A stretch of 34,973 nucleotides of DNA from an uncultured Alphaproteobacteria bacterium (GTDB taxonomy: Bacteria > Pseudomonadota > Alphaproteobacteria > Rickettsiales > UBA1997), in assembly GCA_903870105.1 (NCBI GenBank), contig CAIQBQ010000053.1:1-34973 (forward strand). The letters are read 5' to 3'. The position numbers and the translations under genes are program-made. Within the stretch, counting starts at the first letter, position 1. Each line of letters starts with the position of its first letter. Below the pieces are notes generated by a model. The model was not told the DNA's origin. It worked only from the letters and a program-made list of their open reading frames with translations, and made no database searches. Below are positions 23,716-31,566 of the stretch, piece by piece.

Positions 23716-26027
23716 TTTTTTGAATTCATGCGTAGCGAGTTAAAAAGAACTAGCAACGAAGATGATGACATCGCAATTGCTGCAACCAATGGCACGACAT
23801 GGCCGGCGATGGCATAAGGAACGGCGATTAAATTGTAAATCAAAGCAATTAGAAGATTCTGCTTCATGAGTGAAATTGCTTTTGTTGAAGAGTTAATCAG
23901 CTCGAGAATCGGCGTTAATTTTTGTCCCTGAATCACTATGTCTGCAACATTTTGTGAGATATCAGAGGCGCGGGAAAAAGAAATTGAGACATGTGCCAAG
24001 GCTAGAGCCGGAGCGTCGTTAAGACCATCGCCAATCATTACAAATTTCTCTAACTTCTGCAAAAATTTGACCTTTGAAGTTGGTGTTTGCTCAGAGTAAA
24101 ATTCGGTGATTCCTAATTTTTTTGCTACGGATTCAACTGCTTTTTCTGAGTCGCCAGAAAGTAAAATTATTTTTTTCCCTAAGTTGCTAAGGCTCGCAAC
24201 TACTAATTCCGCATCGCACTTAATTTCATCGGAAAATAAAAATACCGCTTCACTTTTGCCAAATCTTACGAAGCAGGTGAGTAAATTTTCTGTGTTTTCG
24301 AAATTGCTTTTTACATCGCAAAAATCTTTGCGACCAAGTCGTAAAATTTTATTTTCAAAATTTGCTTCTAGCCCAAAGCCTTGATTTTCATGGATCAAAA
24401 GCTCTTCTAAATTTTTGGTGTAGCTGGCTGAAATTGCTTGAGCGATCGGATGGCGACTATTTTTTGTTAGTGAGGCGGCAAGTTTTAGAAGATTATCTTC
24501 ATTGCCGCTCAGCATTTTTATTTCGACTAATTTCGGTGTGCCGATCGTCAAGCTTCCAGTTTTGTCAAAAACTACGATATCGATTTTGCTTAGCTTTTCC
24601 AAGGCCTCACCTGACTTTACCAAAATTCCTTTTCGCAAAAAATTTGAAATTAGAATTGTTTGCACAATTGGTACGGCAAGAGCCAGAGCGCAAGGACAAG
24701 TGATAATTAAAACTGCAGTCGCATTCATTAAAGCAATTTCCCAGCCACTTTTTAACCAAAAGAAAAAGGTGGCTAAGGCAAGCAGGTGAACAGCTGGCGT
24801 ATAAAATCTTGAGAGGTAATCAGCGAGGCGAATGTAGTGAATTTTTTTACTTTCTGCCTCTTCGCTCAAGCGAATAATTTCAGCTAGTAAACTATTTTTT
24901 GGTGATTTGGTAATTCTTATTTTGAGCGGTTGAGACAAATTGATTGTGCCGGCAAAAACTTCGCAACCTTGCGCAATCTTTTTCGGTAGGCTTTCACCAG
25001 TAATTAAGGCAATATCAATTTCACTTTCACCCGAAATTACAATGCCATCAGCGGCAATTTTCTCGCCAGCCGAGACCAGTAAAACCATGCCCTCGTACAA
25101 TTGTTTGGTGGGTAGAATTTTAATTTTTCCATCCTCTTCAACTCTTCCAAAACTAGCGGCGAGTAGAGTAAATTCTGTCGCCATAGCAAAGGCTTTTTTG
25201 CGCGCTTTTAAATCGAGGTAGCGACCAATAAGCAGGAAGAAAGTTAACATCACCGCCGAATCAAAATAGACATGATTCGCGCCTCTAAAAGTTTCGAGCA
25301 AACTCACCACGCAGGCCAAAAAAATTGCGATTGAAATCGCCAGATCCATGTTTGGATAGCCTGATTTTATTGAGCGCGCAGCTGATAAAAAAAATGGTCG
25401 CGCTGAAAAAATAATTACTGGGAGGGCGATAAGAGATGAAAAAAGATGTAATAAATTTCTAGTTTGAGCGCCCATTTCAATTGCATCTGCAAACCATAAG
25501 GAAAAAGAAAATAGCATGATGTTGCCGGCGCCAAATCCAGCAACAGCAAGGGCGCGCAGGATTTCATCAGTGTATTTTTTTTCGGTGGAATTGAGTATTT
25601 CTTCGTCAAAGGGAAGAAGTTTGTAGCCGATGTCGTGAATTATTTGAATCAGATTATTGCCATCTCTTGCCGCACCTTGCCAACGTAAAAACAGAGTTTT
25701 TTTTGAAAGATTAACACGTGCAGTTATAACATTTTTTTGTTTTTTTAAAATGCTCTCAATCAACCAAATACAAGCGGCACAGTGCATTCCTTGCACCATC
25801 AACGAAACTGAATTTGCGCCGCTCTGCTCGTGAAAAACAAATTCTGAAATATCTAATTTTCCACTGATTTCTGGCTTAATTTTTCCGGCAGAAAAATTTT
25901 CTTCACGCAGTTTGTAGTAATTCTCAAAACCTAGTTTGTTGATGATTTTGTAAGCTGCACTGCATCCTAAGCAGCAAAACTCTTCTTGTGCTTCTTCGCC
26001 GCAATGCAGGCATTTACTGCACAACAT
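23703..26027 (-). CDS. ccoI: Cu(+)-exporting P1B-type ATPase for cbb3 oxidase assembly
   Basis: A 774-residue CcoI/FixI-type ATPase. The N-terminus carries a cysteine cluster (CSKCLHCGEEAQEEFCCLGC), then a heavy-metal domain with GMHCAACIWLIES (about 81-93). Eight membrane helices include the CPC motif (LIITCPCALALAVPI). The actuator TGES is in ALITGESLPKK, the phosphorylation loop is VVFDKTGSLTIG, HP is in SRHPIAQAI, and the hinge is MIGDGLNDAPALALA. The phosphorylation motif reads DKTGS rather than the usual DKTGT. It exports copper for CcoN maturation. It overlaps ccoH by 14 bp. Confidence 0.94.
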   Translation of the reverse strand: MLCSKCLHCGEEAQEEFCCLGCSAAYKIINKLGFENYYKLREENFSAGKIKPEISGKLDISEFVFHEQSGANSVSLMVQGMHCAACIWLIESILKKQKNVITARVNLSKKTLFLRWQGAARDGNNLIQIIHDIGYKLLPFDEEILNSTEKKYTDEILRALAVAGFGAGNIMLFSFSLWFADAIEMGAQTRNLLHLFSSLIALPVIIFSARPFFLSAARSIKSGYPNMDLAISIAIFLACVVSLLETFRGANHVYFDSAVMLTFFLLIGRYLDLKARKKAFAMATEFTLLAASFGRVEEDGKIKILPTKQLYEGMVLLVSAGEKIAADGIVISGESEIDIALITGESLPKKIAQGCEVFAGTINLSQPLKIRITKSPKNSLLAEIIRLSEEAESKKIHYIRLADYLSRFYTPAVHLLALATFFFWLKSGWEIALMNATAVLIITCPCALALAVPIVQTILISNFLRKGILVKSGEALEKLSKIDIVVFDKTGSLTIGTPKLVEIKMLSGNEDNLLKLAASLTKNSRHPIAQAISASYTKNLEELLIHENQGFGLEANFENKILRLGRKDFCDVKSNFENTENLLTCFVRFGKSEAVFLFSDEIKCDAELVVASLSNLGKKIILLSGDSEKAVESVAKKLGITEFYSEQTPTSKVKFLQKLEKFVMIGDGLNDAPALALAHVSISFSRASDISQNVADIVIQGQKLTPILELINSSTKAISLMKQNLLIALIYNLIAVPYAIAGHVVPLVAAIAMSSSSLLVLFNSLRMNSKKCLS

Positions 26028-26493
26028 AATGCCTTGTTAGGTAGAGCTTATCTTGTCCTTGAGATATCAGAATCACCGCATCCCATTGACCAGGAAGAGG
26101 GAAAGTGACGTCGAATCTATGAATGTGCTCCGAAGTGTCGGAGACAATAAAATCAAAACCCTCCTGAGTCGGTCGTGTGAAAGTAATGATGACATTGGTA
26201 TCTTTGTTAAGGGTAGATTTGTTGCCAGATACCTTAACCAAAATTTCCATTTTATTTCTACCGATGTTGGTCGGCTCTATTTCAACTAACCAACCAAGCT
26301 CTTTTTGTTTTTCTACCTGCTTTAGAGTATCATTGTAGTTAAGGCCTTTTCGATAGGAGTCCTCAGTTGCAACGCCACGCCAGGTTTTTTTAGAAATGTA
26401 AATATAGCCAATATTTACCGCTATTACTACGCCAAAAAAAGCGAAAAAAATGTAAGGGATTTTGCTGCGTTTAGTTGCGGTTTTTATTTGCAT
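26014..26493 (-). CDS. ccoH: CcoH/FixH-family oxidase assembly protein
   Basis: A 159-residue membrane protein with one N-terminal helix (about 13-34, YIFFAFFGVVIAVNIGYIYI). A periplasmic domain follows with the FixH signature: a WRGVATEDSYRKGLNYN segment close after the membrane (family pattern ...GL.v.nYY..G..YN), GWLVEIEP and LPLPGQWD-like FPLPGQWDAVI near the end. CcoH stabilises cbb3 oxidase subunits during assembly. The start lies inside the 3' end of rnpA (23-bp overlap), an unusually intimate coupling. Confidence 0.88.
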   Translation of the reverse strand: MQIKTATKRSKIPYIFFAFFGVVIAVNIGYIYISKKTWRGVATEDSYRKGLNYNDTLKQVEKQKELGWLVEIEPTNIGRNKMEILVKVSGNKSTLNKDTNVIITFTRPTQEGFDFIVSDTSEHIHRFDVTFPLPGQWDAVILISQGQDKLYLTRHYVVQ

Positions 26494-26866
26494 TGTCTGA
26501 GGAAGTTTTTTGTCGATGAATTCGCGTTAGGCAGAATTTTAAATCAGTAGAAATCTTGGTAAAATCGGCAGTAAGAATTTCTTTTCGTGCAATGACTACA
26601 TAATCAAAATTATTTTTAGCATATTGCGGAGCAAGAGAGCGTATGGCTTCGCGCAATCTTCTTTTGGCGCGATTACGCTCTACTGCTAATTTACTGACAG
26701 TTTTTGCTACGGTGTAACCGGCGCGACAAAAATCTTTTGAATCTTCGCGTAAGTAAATTTCTAGGGTGGGGTAAGCTAGCAAGAGAAGAGTTTGTGAAAA
26801 AAACTTCTGACCTTGTTTGCTAATATTTTGAAATTCTGCGGATTTTTTAATCTTGAGAATGTGCAA
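26471..26866 (-). CDS. rnpA: Ribonuclease P protein component
   Basis: A 131-residue RnpA, the basic protein subunit of RNase P that helps process tRNA 5' ends. It begins with the typical ILKIKKSAEFQNISKQGQKF, then GYTVAKTVSKLAVERNRAKR with the RNR signature RNRAKRRLREA (about 63-73), and FDYVVIARKEI. It lies 12 bp after rpmH, the near-universal rpmH-rnpA pair. The usual yidD/yidC genes do not follow; ccoH does. Confidence 0.95.
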   Translation of the reverse strand: MHILKIKKSAEFQNISKQGQKFFSQTLLLLAYPTLEIYLREDSKDFCRAGYTVAKTVSKLAVERNRAKRRLREAIRSLAPQYAKNNFDYVVIARKEILTADFTKISTDLKFCLTRIHRQKTSSDNANKNRN

Positions 26867-26878
26867 GTCTTATGGGTA

Positions 26879-27013
26879 TTAGACTGACAATGAAGCGCGA
26901 CCTTTAAAGCGACGACGAGAAAGAACCCTGCGTCCGCCAACGGTTGCCATTCTTGATCTAAAGCCGTGTCTTCTTTTGCGTACTATTTTGCTTGGTTGCC
27001 AAGTTCTTTTCAT
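26879..27013 (-). CDS. rpmH: 50S ribosomal protein L34
   Basis: A 44-residue protein found by translating the minus strand from the ATG at 27013 to the TAA at 26879-26881. It starts [18 protein letters not shown] and contains [15 protein letters not shown], which is the L34 pattern throughout. It heads the long minus-strand block and has a promoter at 27070-27097. Confidence 0.97.
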   Translation of the reverse strand: MKRTWQPSKIVRKRRHGFRSRMATVGGRRVLSRRRFKGRASLSV

Positions 27014-27069
27014 AAATTTACCTGATTTTTTCCCGATTTTTTAAATGTGTATCAACAAAGGGGCGGCGC

Positions 27070-27097
27070 AACCTATTTACCGATCTTTAAATGGCAA
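27070..27097 (-). promoter_or_regulatory. Promoter of rpmH-rnpA with GC-rich discriminator
   Basis: On the minus strand there is a -35 box TTGCCA (27092-27097), a 16-bp spacer, a -10 box TAGGTT (27070-27075) and immediately downstream GCGCCGCCC. The nine bases after the -10 are identical to those after the rplM -10 box. This leaves a leader of about 50 nt before the rpmH ATG. Boxes are by eye; the -10 is weaker than in rplM. Confidence 0.55.
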
Positions 27098-27229
27098 GTG
27101 AGGGAGTCGCCGAGCCTATATCGCTGACGAGTTTTTGAATAAATGCTTACTTAACAGTTTCATTTTCGTAAAAAAAAGATTTGCAGAAGTAAGTTTGGAC
27201 TAGTTTTTACTTTTTCTAGATCTCTGTTT

Positions 27230-28651
27230 TTATGGGTGTGATAGGGCCTTAATTCTTGCCAGCACTTCGTCTTTTTCTAAGATCTCGATTACGTCAAAAA
27301 TTCCACCCGGAGAGGCAGAAGAAAAAGTTAAAACGATACGAAGTAATGGTCCAAAATCTTTAATCTTCAAACCTTTAGCTGCGGCAAAATCATTGAGAGA
27401 ATTTTTAATTCCCTCATGCGACCAATCATTCAAATCGATAAAATTTTTTTGTAATTCACCGAGAAGAGATTTTTTTTCAGCTACAGTTTTTTTATCTTCT
27501 TCATCAAGTTCTTTAAAAAACCCATTACGATAGACCGAGATTCGAGCTGCCAATTCATCCAAAATGCTTGCAGACACTTTGCAAAAACTAATCGCTTTTA
27601 AAATTCTTTTTTTCTCCATCGTGACGAGAGAGGAAAATTCAGAAAATTCCAAAGAATCAGACCAGAGGCCTCTTTTTTTAAATAGCAATTCCAGCAGTTC
27701 CTCGCTGCTCTTTTGGTTAATGTAGTGCTTATTAACCGAATCAAGTTTCGTGAAATCGAAACGCGATGGCGACTTGCCAACTTTGTCTAAATCAAACCAC
27801 TCAACCGCTTGTGCATCGGAAATAATTTCAGAATCGCCGTGCGACCAGCCGAGGCGAAGTAAATAATTTCTCATTGCCTCGGGAAGATATCCCATGTCTT
27901 TATAATCGATCACCGAAGTAGCGCCGTGACGCTTAGAGAGTTTGGCTCCATCCGGTCCGTGGATTAGTGGAATATGCGCGAATTCGGGCACTTTCCAACC
28001 CATTGCTTGATAAATTATTTTTTGACGGAAGGCGTTTGTGAGGTGATCATCGCCGCGAATTACGTGAGTGACTTGCATGTCGTGATCGTCAACGATAACT
28101 GCCAGCATGTAGGTTGGAGTTCCATCTCCGCGCAGCATTATCAAATCATCAAGCTCGGAGTTTTTTACGCGAATTTCACCCTGCACTAAATCTTTAATGA
28201 CCGTGTCTCCATCAAGCGGAGCCCTGATTCGAATCACTGGCTTAACCGTCGAAACTTGCGACTGTACTTTGTCACGCCACGGACTTTTAAAGCGAAAAAC
28301 CTCTTTTTTTTCTTCGGCGTTTTTGCGCATTTCTTCAAGCTCTTCTGTCGAAGTGTAGCACAAATATGCCTGATTTTTTTCGAGTAATTTTTCGGCAACT
28401 TCTTTGTGACGTGATAAATTTTTTGATTGAAGAATAAAGTCTCCATCATGCATTAAGCCAAGCCAGTCAAGGCCTTGCAAAATTGCTTCAATCGCTTCTT
28501 TTGTCGACCTTTGTGCGTCAGTGTCTTCGATTCTGAGTAAAAATTTTCCACCGTGATGCTTAGAAAAGAGGTAATTAAATAGGGCGGTGCGAGCTCCTCC
28601 AATGTGTAAATAGCCGGTTGGAGAGGGGGCAAAGCGAGTGATGACAGACAT
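27230..28651 (-). CDS. gltX: Glutamate--tRNA ligase
   Basis: A 473-residue class I aminoacyl-tRNA synthetase. The HIGH-type motif is in RFAPSPTGYLHIGGARTALF (about 6-25), GKFLLRIEDTD follows, and the KMSKS-type motif is in GAKLSKRHGATSV (about 237-249). The C-terminal anticodon-binding domain starts near residue 330. It charges tRNA-Glu, possibly also tRNA-Gln, since many alphaproteobacteria use two GltX copies with GatCAB. It is divergent from the PilB/GspE gene, with 81 bp between. Confidence 0.96.
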   Translation of the reverse strand: MSVITRFAPSPTGYLHIGGARTALFNYLFSKHHGGKFLLRIEDTDAQRSTKEAIEAILQGLDWLGLMHDGDFILQSKNLSRHKEVAEKLLEKNQAYLCYTSTEELEEMRKNAEEKKEVFRFKSPWRDKVQSQVSTVKPVIRIRAPLDGDTVIKDLVQGEIRVKNSELDDLIMLRGDGTPTYMLAVIVDDHDMQVTHVIRGDDHLTNAFRQKIIYQAMGWKVPEFAHIPLIHGPDGAKLSKRHGATSVIDYKDMGYLPEAMRNYLLRLGWSHGDSEIISDAQAVEWFDLDKVGKSPSRFDFTKLDSVNKHYINQKSSEELLELLFKKRGLWSDSLEFSEFSSLVTMEKKRILKAISFCKVSASILDELAARISVYRNGFFKELDEEDKKTVAEKKSLLGELQKNFIDLNDWSHEGIKNSLNDFAAAKGLKIKDFGPLLRIVLTFSSASPGGIFDVIEILEKDEVLARIKALSHP

Positions 28652-28732
28652 TAGATTTTGAATTGACTTATCGGGTACTGGTTAGCAACTTAAAAAAATA
28701 TTATCCCAAATCCAAATTAAATTTTGTAAGCA

Positions 28733-30433
28733 ATGGTAATCTCTCATGCTACGACAGACGTTGGTGCAAAGCTCTTAGAACAAAAGGTTATTTCCGAAGA
28801 TCAATTAGGAATTGCGCTTAAAGAGCAGGATCGTCTTAAGGGCGCAAAAACCATCGGGATGATTTTGGTTGAGATGGGATTTGTTTCTGAAGGTGCGCTT
28901 GGTGAAATTTTAAACGAATCAAGCGGTGCTAAAAAATTCGATCTAAAATCGACTATCATCGATGCAAAATTAGTTAAAAGAATCCCTAAAGATTTTGCGT
29001 CTCACAATAAAGTTATTCCAGTTTCTTTCACGTTGGATTCGGTAAGCATAGCGATGGCCGACGTGTTTGACATTGTTATCATCGATCAAGTTCGCCGCTT
29101 TTTTCCGCCGAATTTCCGCATCAATCCTGTTTACGCGCCAGAAGCAGATTTGCTGCAAGCGATTGATCAGTATTACGGCTACGAAATGTCGATCGAAGGA
29201 ATTTGCAAAGAAATGGAGAGCGGCGATAAGAACAAGGCTCTAGATGAAAATCAGTTAAAGGGCGATTACAAAAGTCCGGTGGTTCGTCTTGTTGATGCGA
29301 TTCTGACTGATGCCGTGCACAGTGGCGCGTCGGATTTGCACTTTGAACCAGAGGCTTCTTTCTTACGTATTCGCTACCGTATTGACGGAAAGATGGTTCA
29401 AATTCGCTCGCTCCACAAAGATTATTGGTCGGCACTTTCGGTGCGTCTCAAAATCTTGTCGGGTATGAATATTGCCGAATCCAGAAAGCCACAAGATGGT
29501 CGGATTAATTCTGAAATTCTTGGACGCAGAATCGACTTTCGTGTTTCAACTCAACCGACGATTAATGGTGAAAATATCGTAATGCGGATTTTGGATGAAA
29601 AGCAGTCAATTCTTTCCATGGAGAAGCTCGGTTTTTCTGAATTAAATGTGAATGCGCTGAAAAAATTGGTTCAGCGTCCGGAAGGAATGATCATCATGAC
29701 TGGTCCGACAGGATCTGGTAAAACTACTACTCTCTACACGGTTCTCAGCTATATCAACTCGATCGATAAAAATATTATGACACTCGAAGATCCGGTCGAG
29801 TACCATATTCCAATGATTCGTCAGTCAAATATTCGTAGTGAGATCGGGATGGATTTTGCCGCCGGGATTAAAGCCATTCTACGTCAAGATCCCGATATCA
29901 TTCTCGTTGGTGAAATTCGTGATAAAGACACTGCTATTACCGCGATTCAAGCGGCGATGACTGGTCACCAAGTTTATTCTTCTCTACATACAAACGATGC
30001 AATCGGGGCAATCCCACGCTTGATGAATATCGGCGTTCCAAATTATCTAATGGCCGGAGCCTTGATTGGTGTTGCCGCGCAACGTCTCGCGCGCAAACTT
30101 TGTATTCATTGTAAAAAAGAAGGGCCGATTACCGAACTCGAAAAAAAGTTGCTTGGTGCTAAATATGCATCCCTAACCAAGCTCTTCAGAGCGGTTGGCT
30201 GCGAGAAATGTACCAACGGTTACAAAGGGCGAGTTGTTGTCGCTGAAATTCTTTCATTTGATCGCGAGCTTGATGATTTAGTGGCAAGAAGCGCGAGTCG
30301 CAAAGAGATCGCGGCTTATGCTTTGAGTCATGGGTTCGTGTCAATGGTCGAAGACGGCTTGCTTAAAGTTAGCGCCGGAATAATAGACCTGAAGGAGCTG
30401 ATTCGCGTTGTTGATATGACAGACAGAATGTAG
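28733..30433 (+). CDS. PilB/GspE-type secretion or pilus assembly ATPase
   Basis: A 566-residue type II/IV secretion ATPase. The N-terminal MshEN-like domain (about 1-150) is followed by the catalytic core: VHSGASDLHFEP, Walker A GPTGSGKTTT (about 324-333), the Asp box TLEDPVEYHIP, Walker B DPDIILVGEIRD, and the His box TGHQVYSSLHTNDA. Near the C-terminus CIHCK...CEKC is a zinc-binding tetracysteine typical of PilB/GspE. It would power pilin or pseudopilin assembly at the inner membrane. No gspF/pilC or peptidase gene is adjacent. The prepilin-LamG gene at 13930 is a possible client (inference). Confidence 0.93.
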   Translation: MVISHATTDVGAKLLEQKVISEDQLGIALKEQDRLKGAKTIGMILVEMGFVSEGALGEILNESSGAKKFDLKSTIIDAKLVKRIPKDFASHNKVIPVSFTLDSVSIAMADVFDIVIIDQVRRFFPPNFRINPVYAPEADLLQAIDQYYGYEMSIEGICKEMESGDKNKALDENQLKGDYKSPVVRLVDAILTDAVHSGASDLHFEPEASFLRIRYRIDGKMVQIRSLHKDYWSALSVRLKILSGMNIAESRKPQDGRINSEILGRRIDFRVSTQPTINGENIVMRILDEKQSILSMEKLGFSELNVNALKKLVQRPEGMIIMTGPTGSGKTTTLYTVLSYINSIDKNIMTLEDPVEYHIPMIRQSNIRSEIGMDFAAGIKAILRQDPDIILVGEIRDKDTAITAIQAAMTGHQVYSSLHTNDAIGAIPRLMNIGVPNYLMAGALIGVAAQRLARKLCIHCKKEGPITELEKKLLGAKYASLTKLFRAVGCEKCTNGYKGRVVVAEILSFDRELDDLVARSASRKEIAAYALSHGFVSMVEDGLLKVSAGIIDLKELIRVVDMTDRM

Positions 30434-30505
30434 TCAGCGCTCGAATGCCACTTTGTTATCTTTATTAAGACATCTGTGACGTTCGTGATTTTGGCCTTCA
30501 AGATG

Positions 30506-30511
30506 TATAAT
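30506..30511 (+). promoter_or_regulatory. Possible -10 box of apaG
   Basis: A perfect TATAAT lies 13 nt upstream of the apaG ATG, inside the 91-bp gap after the PilB/GspE gene. No good -35 was found at 16-18 bp (closest TTCGTG at 18 bp). If used, the transcript would be nearly leaderless, so the call is weak. Confidence 0.35.
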
Positions 30512-30524
30512 TAAAATTTTTCAA

Positions 30525-30992
30525 ATGACCTTACTCTCAAAATCAAATAAGCCTCTTGAAGAAGAGATAATCCTCTCTCAAGGATTGGCTAATAAATCTT
30601 ACTCTATCTCAACCGACAATATTCATGTGACGGTTTGGCCAGAATTCCTCGACAGTAAATCTAGTCTTATAGGCGATCTTTTTGTCTGGGCTTACCATGT
30701 TAAAATTGACAACGGACGAGATGATGCTGTTAAGTTAATGAGTCGCTACTGGCGCATCATTGACGAGAAGGGATTTGTGCAAGAAGTTAATGGCGAAGGT
30801 GTGGTTGGAGATCAGCCGGTGATTGCCTCTGGAGGTTCTTACCAATATTCTAGTGGAGTTCATTTGCGCTACCCATCTGGCATTATGATGGGAAAATATC
30901 ATATGAAAAAAATCAGCGATGAAAATGTTTTTGAAGTTACGATTCCAAATTTTTCGCTCGACGTGCCGAGCATTAAAAACATCGTTAACTAA
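30525..30992 (+). CDS. apaG: ApaG family protein
   Basis: A 155-residue protein with an ApaG beta-sandwich domain (about 30-150). Family segments are VTVWPEFLDS, FVWAYHVKIDN, LMSRYWRIIDEKGFVQEVNG, GEGVVGDQPVIASGGSYQYS and PSGIMMGKYHM. A ~28-residue N-terminal extension is present compared with the usual ~125-130 residues. The biochemical role of bacterial ApaG is unclear; the domain also occurs in eukaryotic F-box and polymerase-interacting proteins. Confidence 0.94.
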   Translation: MTLLSKSNKPLEEEIILSQGLANKSYSISTDNIHVTVWPEFLDSKSSLIGDLFVWAYHVKIDNGRDDAVKLMSRYWRIIDEKGFVQEVNGEGVVGDQPVIASGGSYQYSSGVHLRYPSGIMMGKYHMKKISDENVFEVTIPNFSLDVPSIKNIVN

Positions 30993-31038
30993 ACTTTGAT
31001 TCTCCACTCTTCATCCCTTCCTGCATTTCGTATTTTTT

Positions 31039-31121
31039 TCATCATTGCGAGCTTGGTGTGACAATTCATCTCGAAAAAAACTAGATGTTATGTTGTGTCG
31101 CTTAATTCTTCGTAATGATGA
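31039..31121. repeat. Imperfect palindromic intergenic repeat (TCATTGCGAGC family), copy 2
   Basis: The left end TCATCATTGCGAGCTTGG and the right end, whose reverse complement begins TCATCATTACGAAGAATTAA, form an imperfect inverted repeat of about 83 bp. The left arm shares TCATTGCGAGC-nnn-GTGTGACAATTCAT with the copy at 110-180, so the two belong to one family. It lies between apaG and tsaB. Confidence 0.7.
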
Positions 31122-31149
31122 TTATTTTTGAATCTTTCCCTTTTAATCA

Positions 31150-31566
31150 GTGTTAATTTTAGTCTTTGATACCGCGGGTTCTAACCTTTTTGTGGCCTTA
31201 CTAAGTGAAGAAAAAATTCTCACCCAAAACGTAATTTCTGAAAGTGGAAAACAAGCCGAATTGCTAATTCCTGAGATCGAAAAAATTTTGCGTGAACAAA
31301 AAATTTGGTATCAAGATTTGGGTTTGATTGTCGCTACAAAAGGCCCGGGCAGCTTTACTGGAACGCGCATCGGACTAACTGTGGCAAGGACTCTAAAGCT
31401 CGCAACTAACCTTCCTTTAATTTTAATAAATTCCGATGAAGTCAAAAATTTTGGAATCGATTCGATCGCTTCATTCGGTTTGGAAAAATTTCGCCGCGGT
31501 GAAATTTCAACAGATCTCAATCCGATTTACTCAGGGGGACCGAGAATCAGTGAGCGAAAAAAATAA
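31150..31566 (+). CDS. tsaB: TsaB-like tRNA threonylcarbamoyladenosine factor, short form
   Basis: A 138-residue protein, compared with roughly 200-230 for most TsaB proteins. The N-terminal actin-like domain is intact: LILVFDTAGSNLFVALLSE, GKQAELLIPEIEKIL, and the hallmark ATKGPGSFTGTRIGLTVART (about 62-81). After LPLILINSDE only about 35 residues remain, ending in LNPIYSGGPR, which resembles the usual end of longer TsaB proteins. Most of the second domain is therefore missing. TsaB supports TsaD in making t6A37 on tRNA. The start is GTG; the end overlaps rnd by 17 bp. Confidence 0.85.
   Translation: MLILVFDTAGSNLFVALLSEEKILTQNVISESGKQAELLIPEIEKILREQKIWYQDLGLIVATKGPGSFTGTRIGLTVARTLKLATNLPLILINSDEVKNFGIDSIASFGLEKFRRGEISTDLNPIYSGGPRISERKK

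Noticed and set aside
23489-23743. Plus-strand 84-residue ORF over ccoS
   Set aside because: The opposite strand encodes a clear ccoS that overlaps ccoI in the normal way; the plus frame has no recognisable content.
28651-28732. Promoter TTGACT upstream of the PilB/GspE gene
   Set aside because: No -10 box at 15-19 bp follows it; the nearest TATTAT is about 29 bp away.
31436-31549. Longer RNase D start at 31436
   Set aside because: The added 38 residues lie inside tsaB and do not resemble RNase D; GTG at 31550 has a GGGGGA upstream and starts next to the exonuclease domain.
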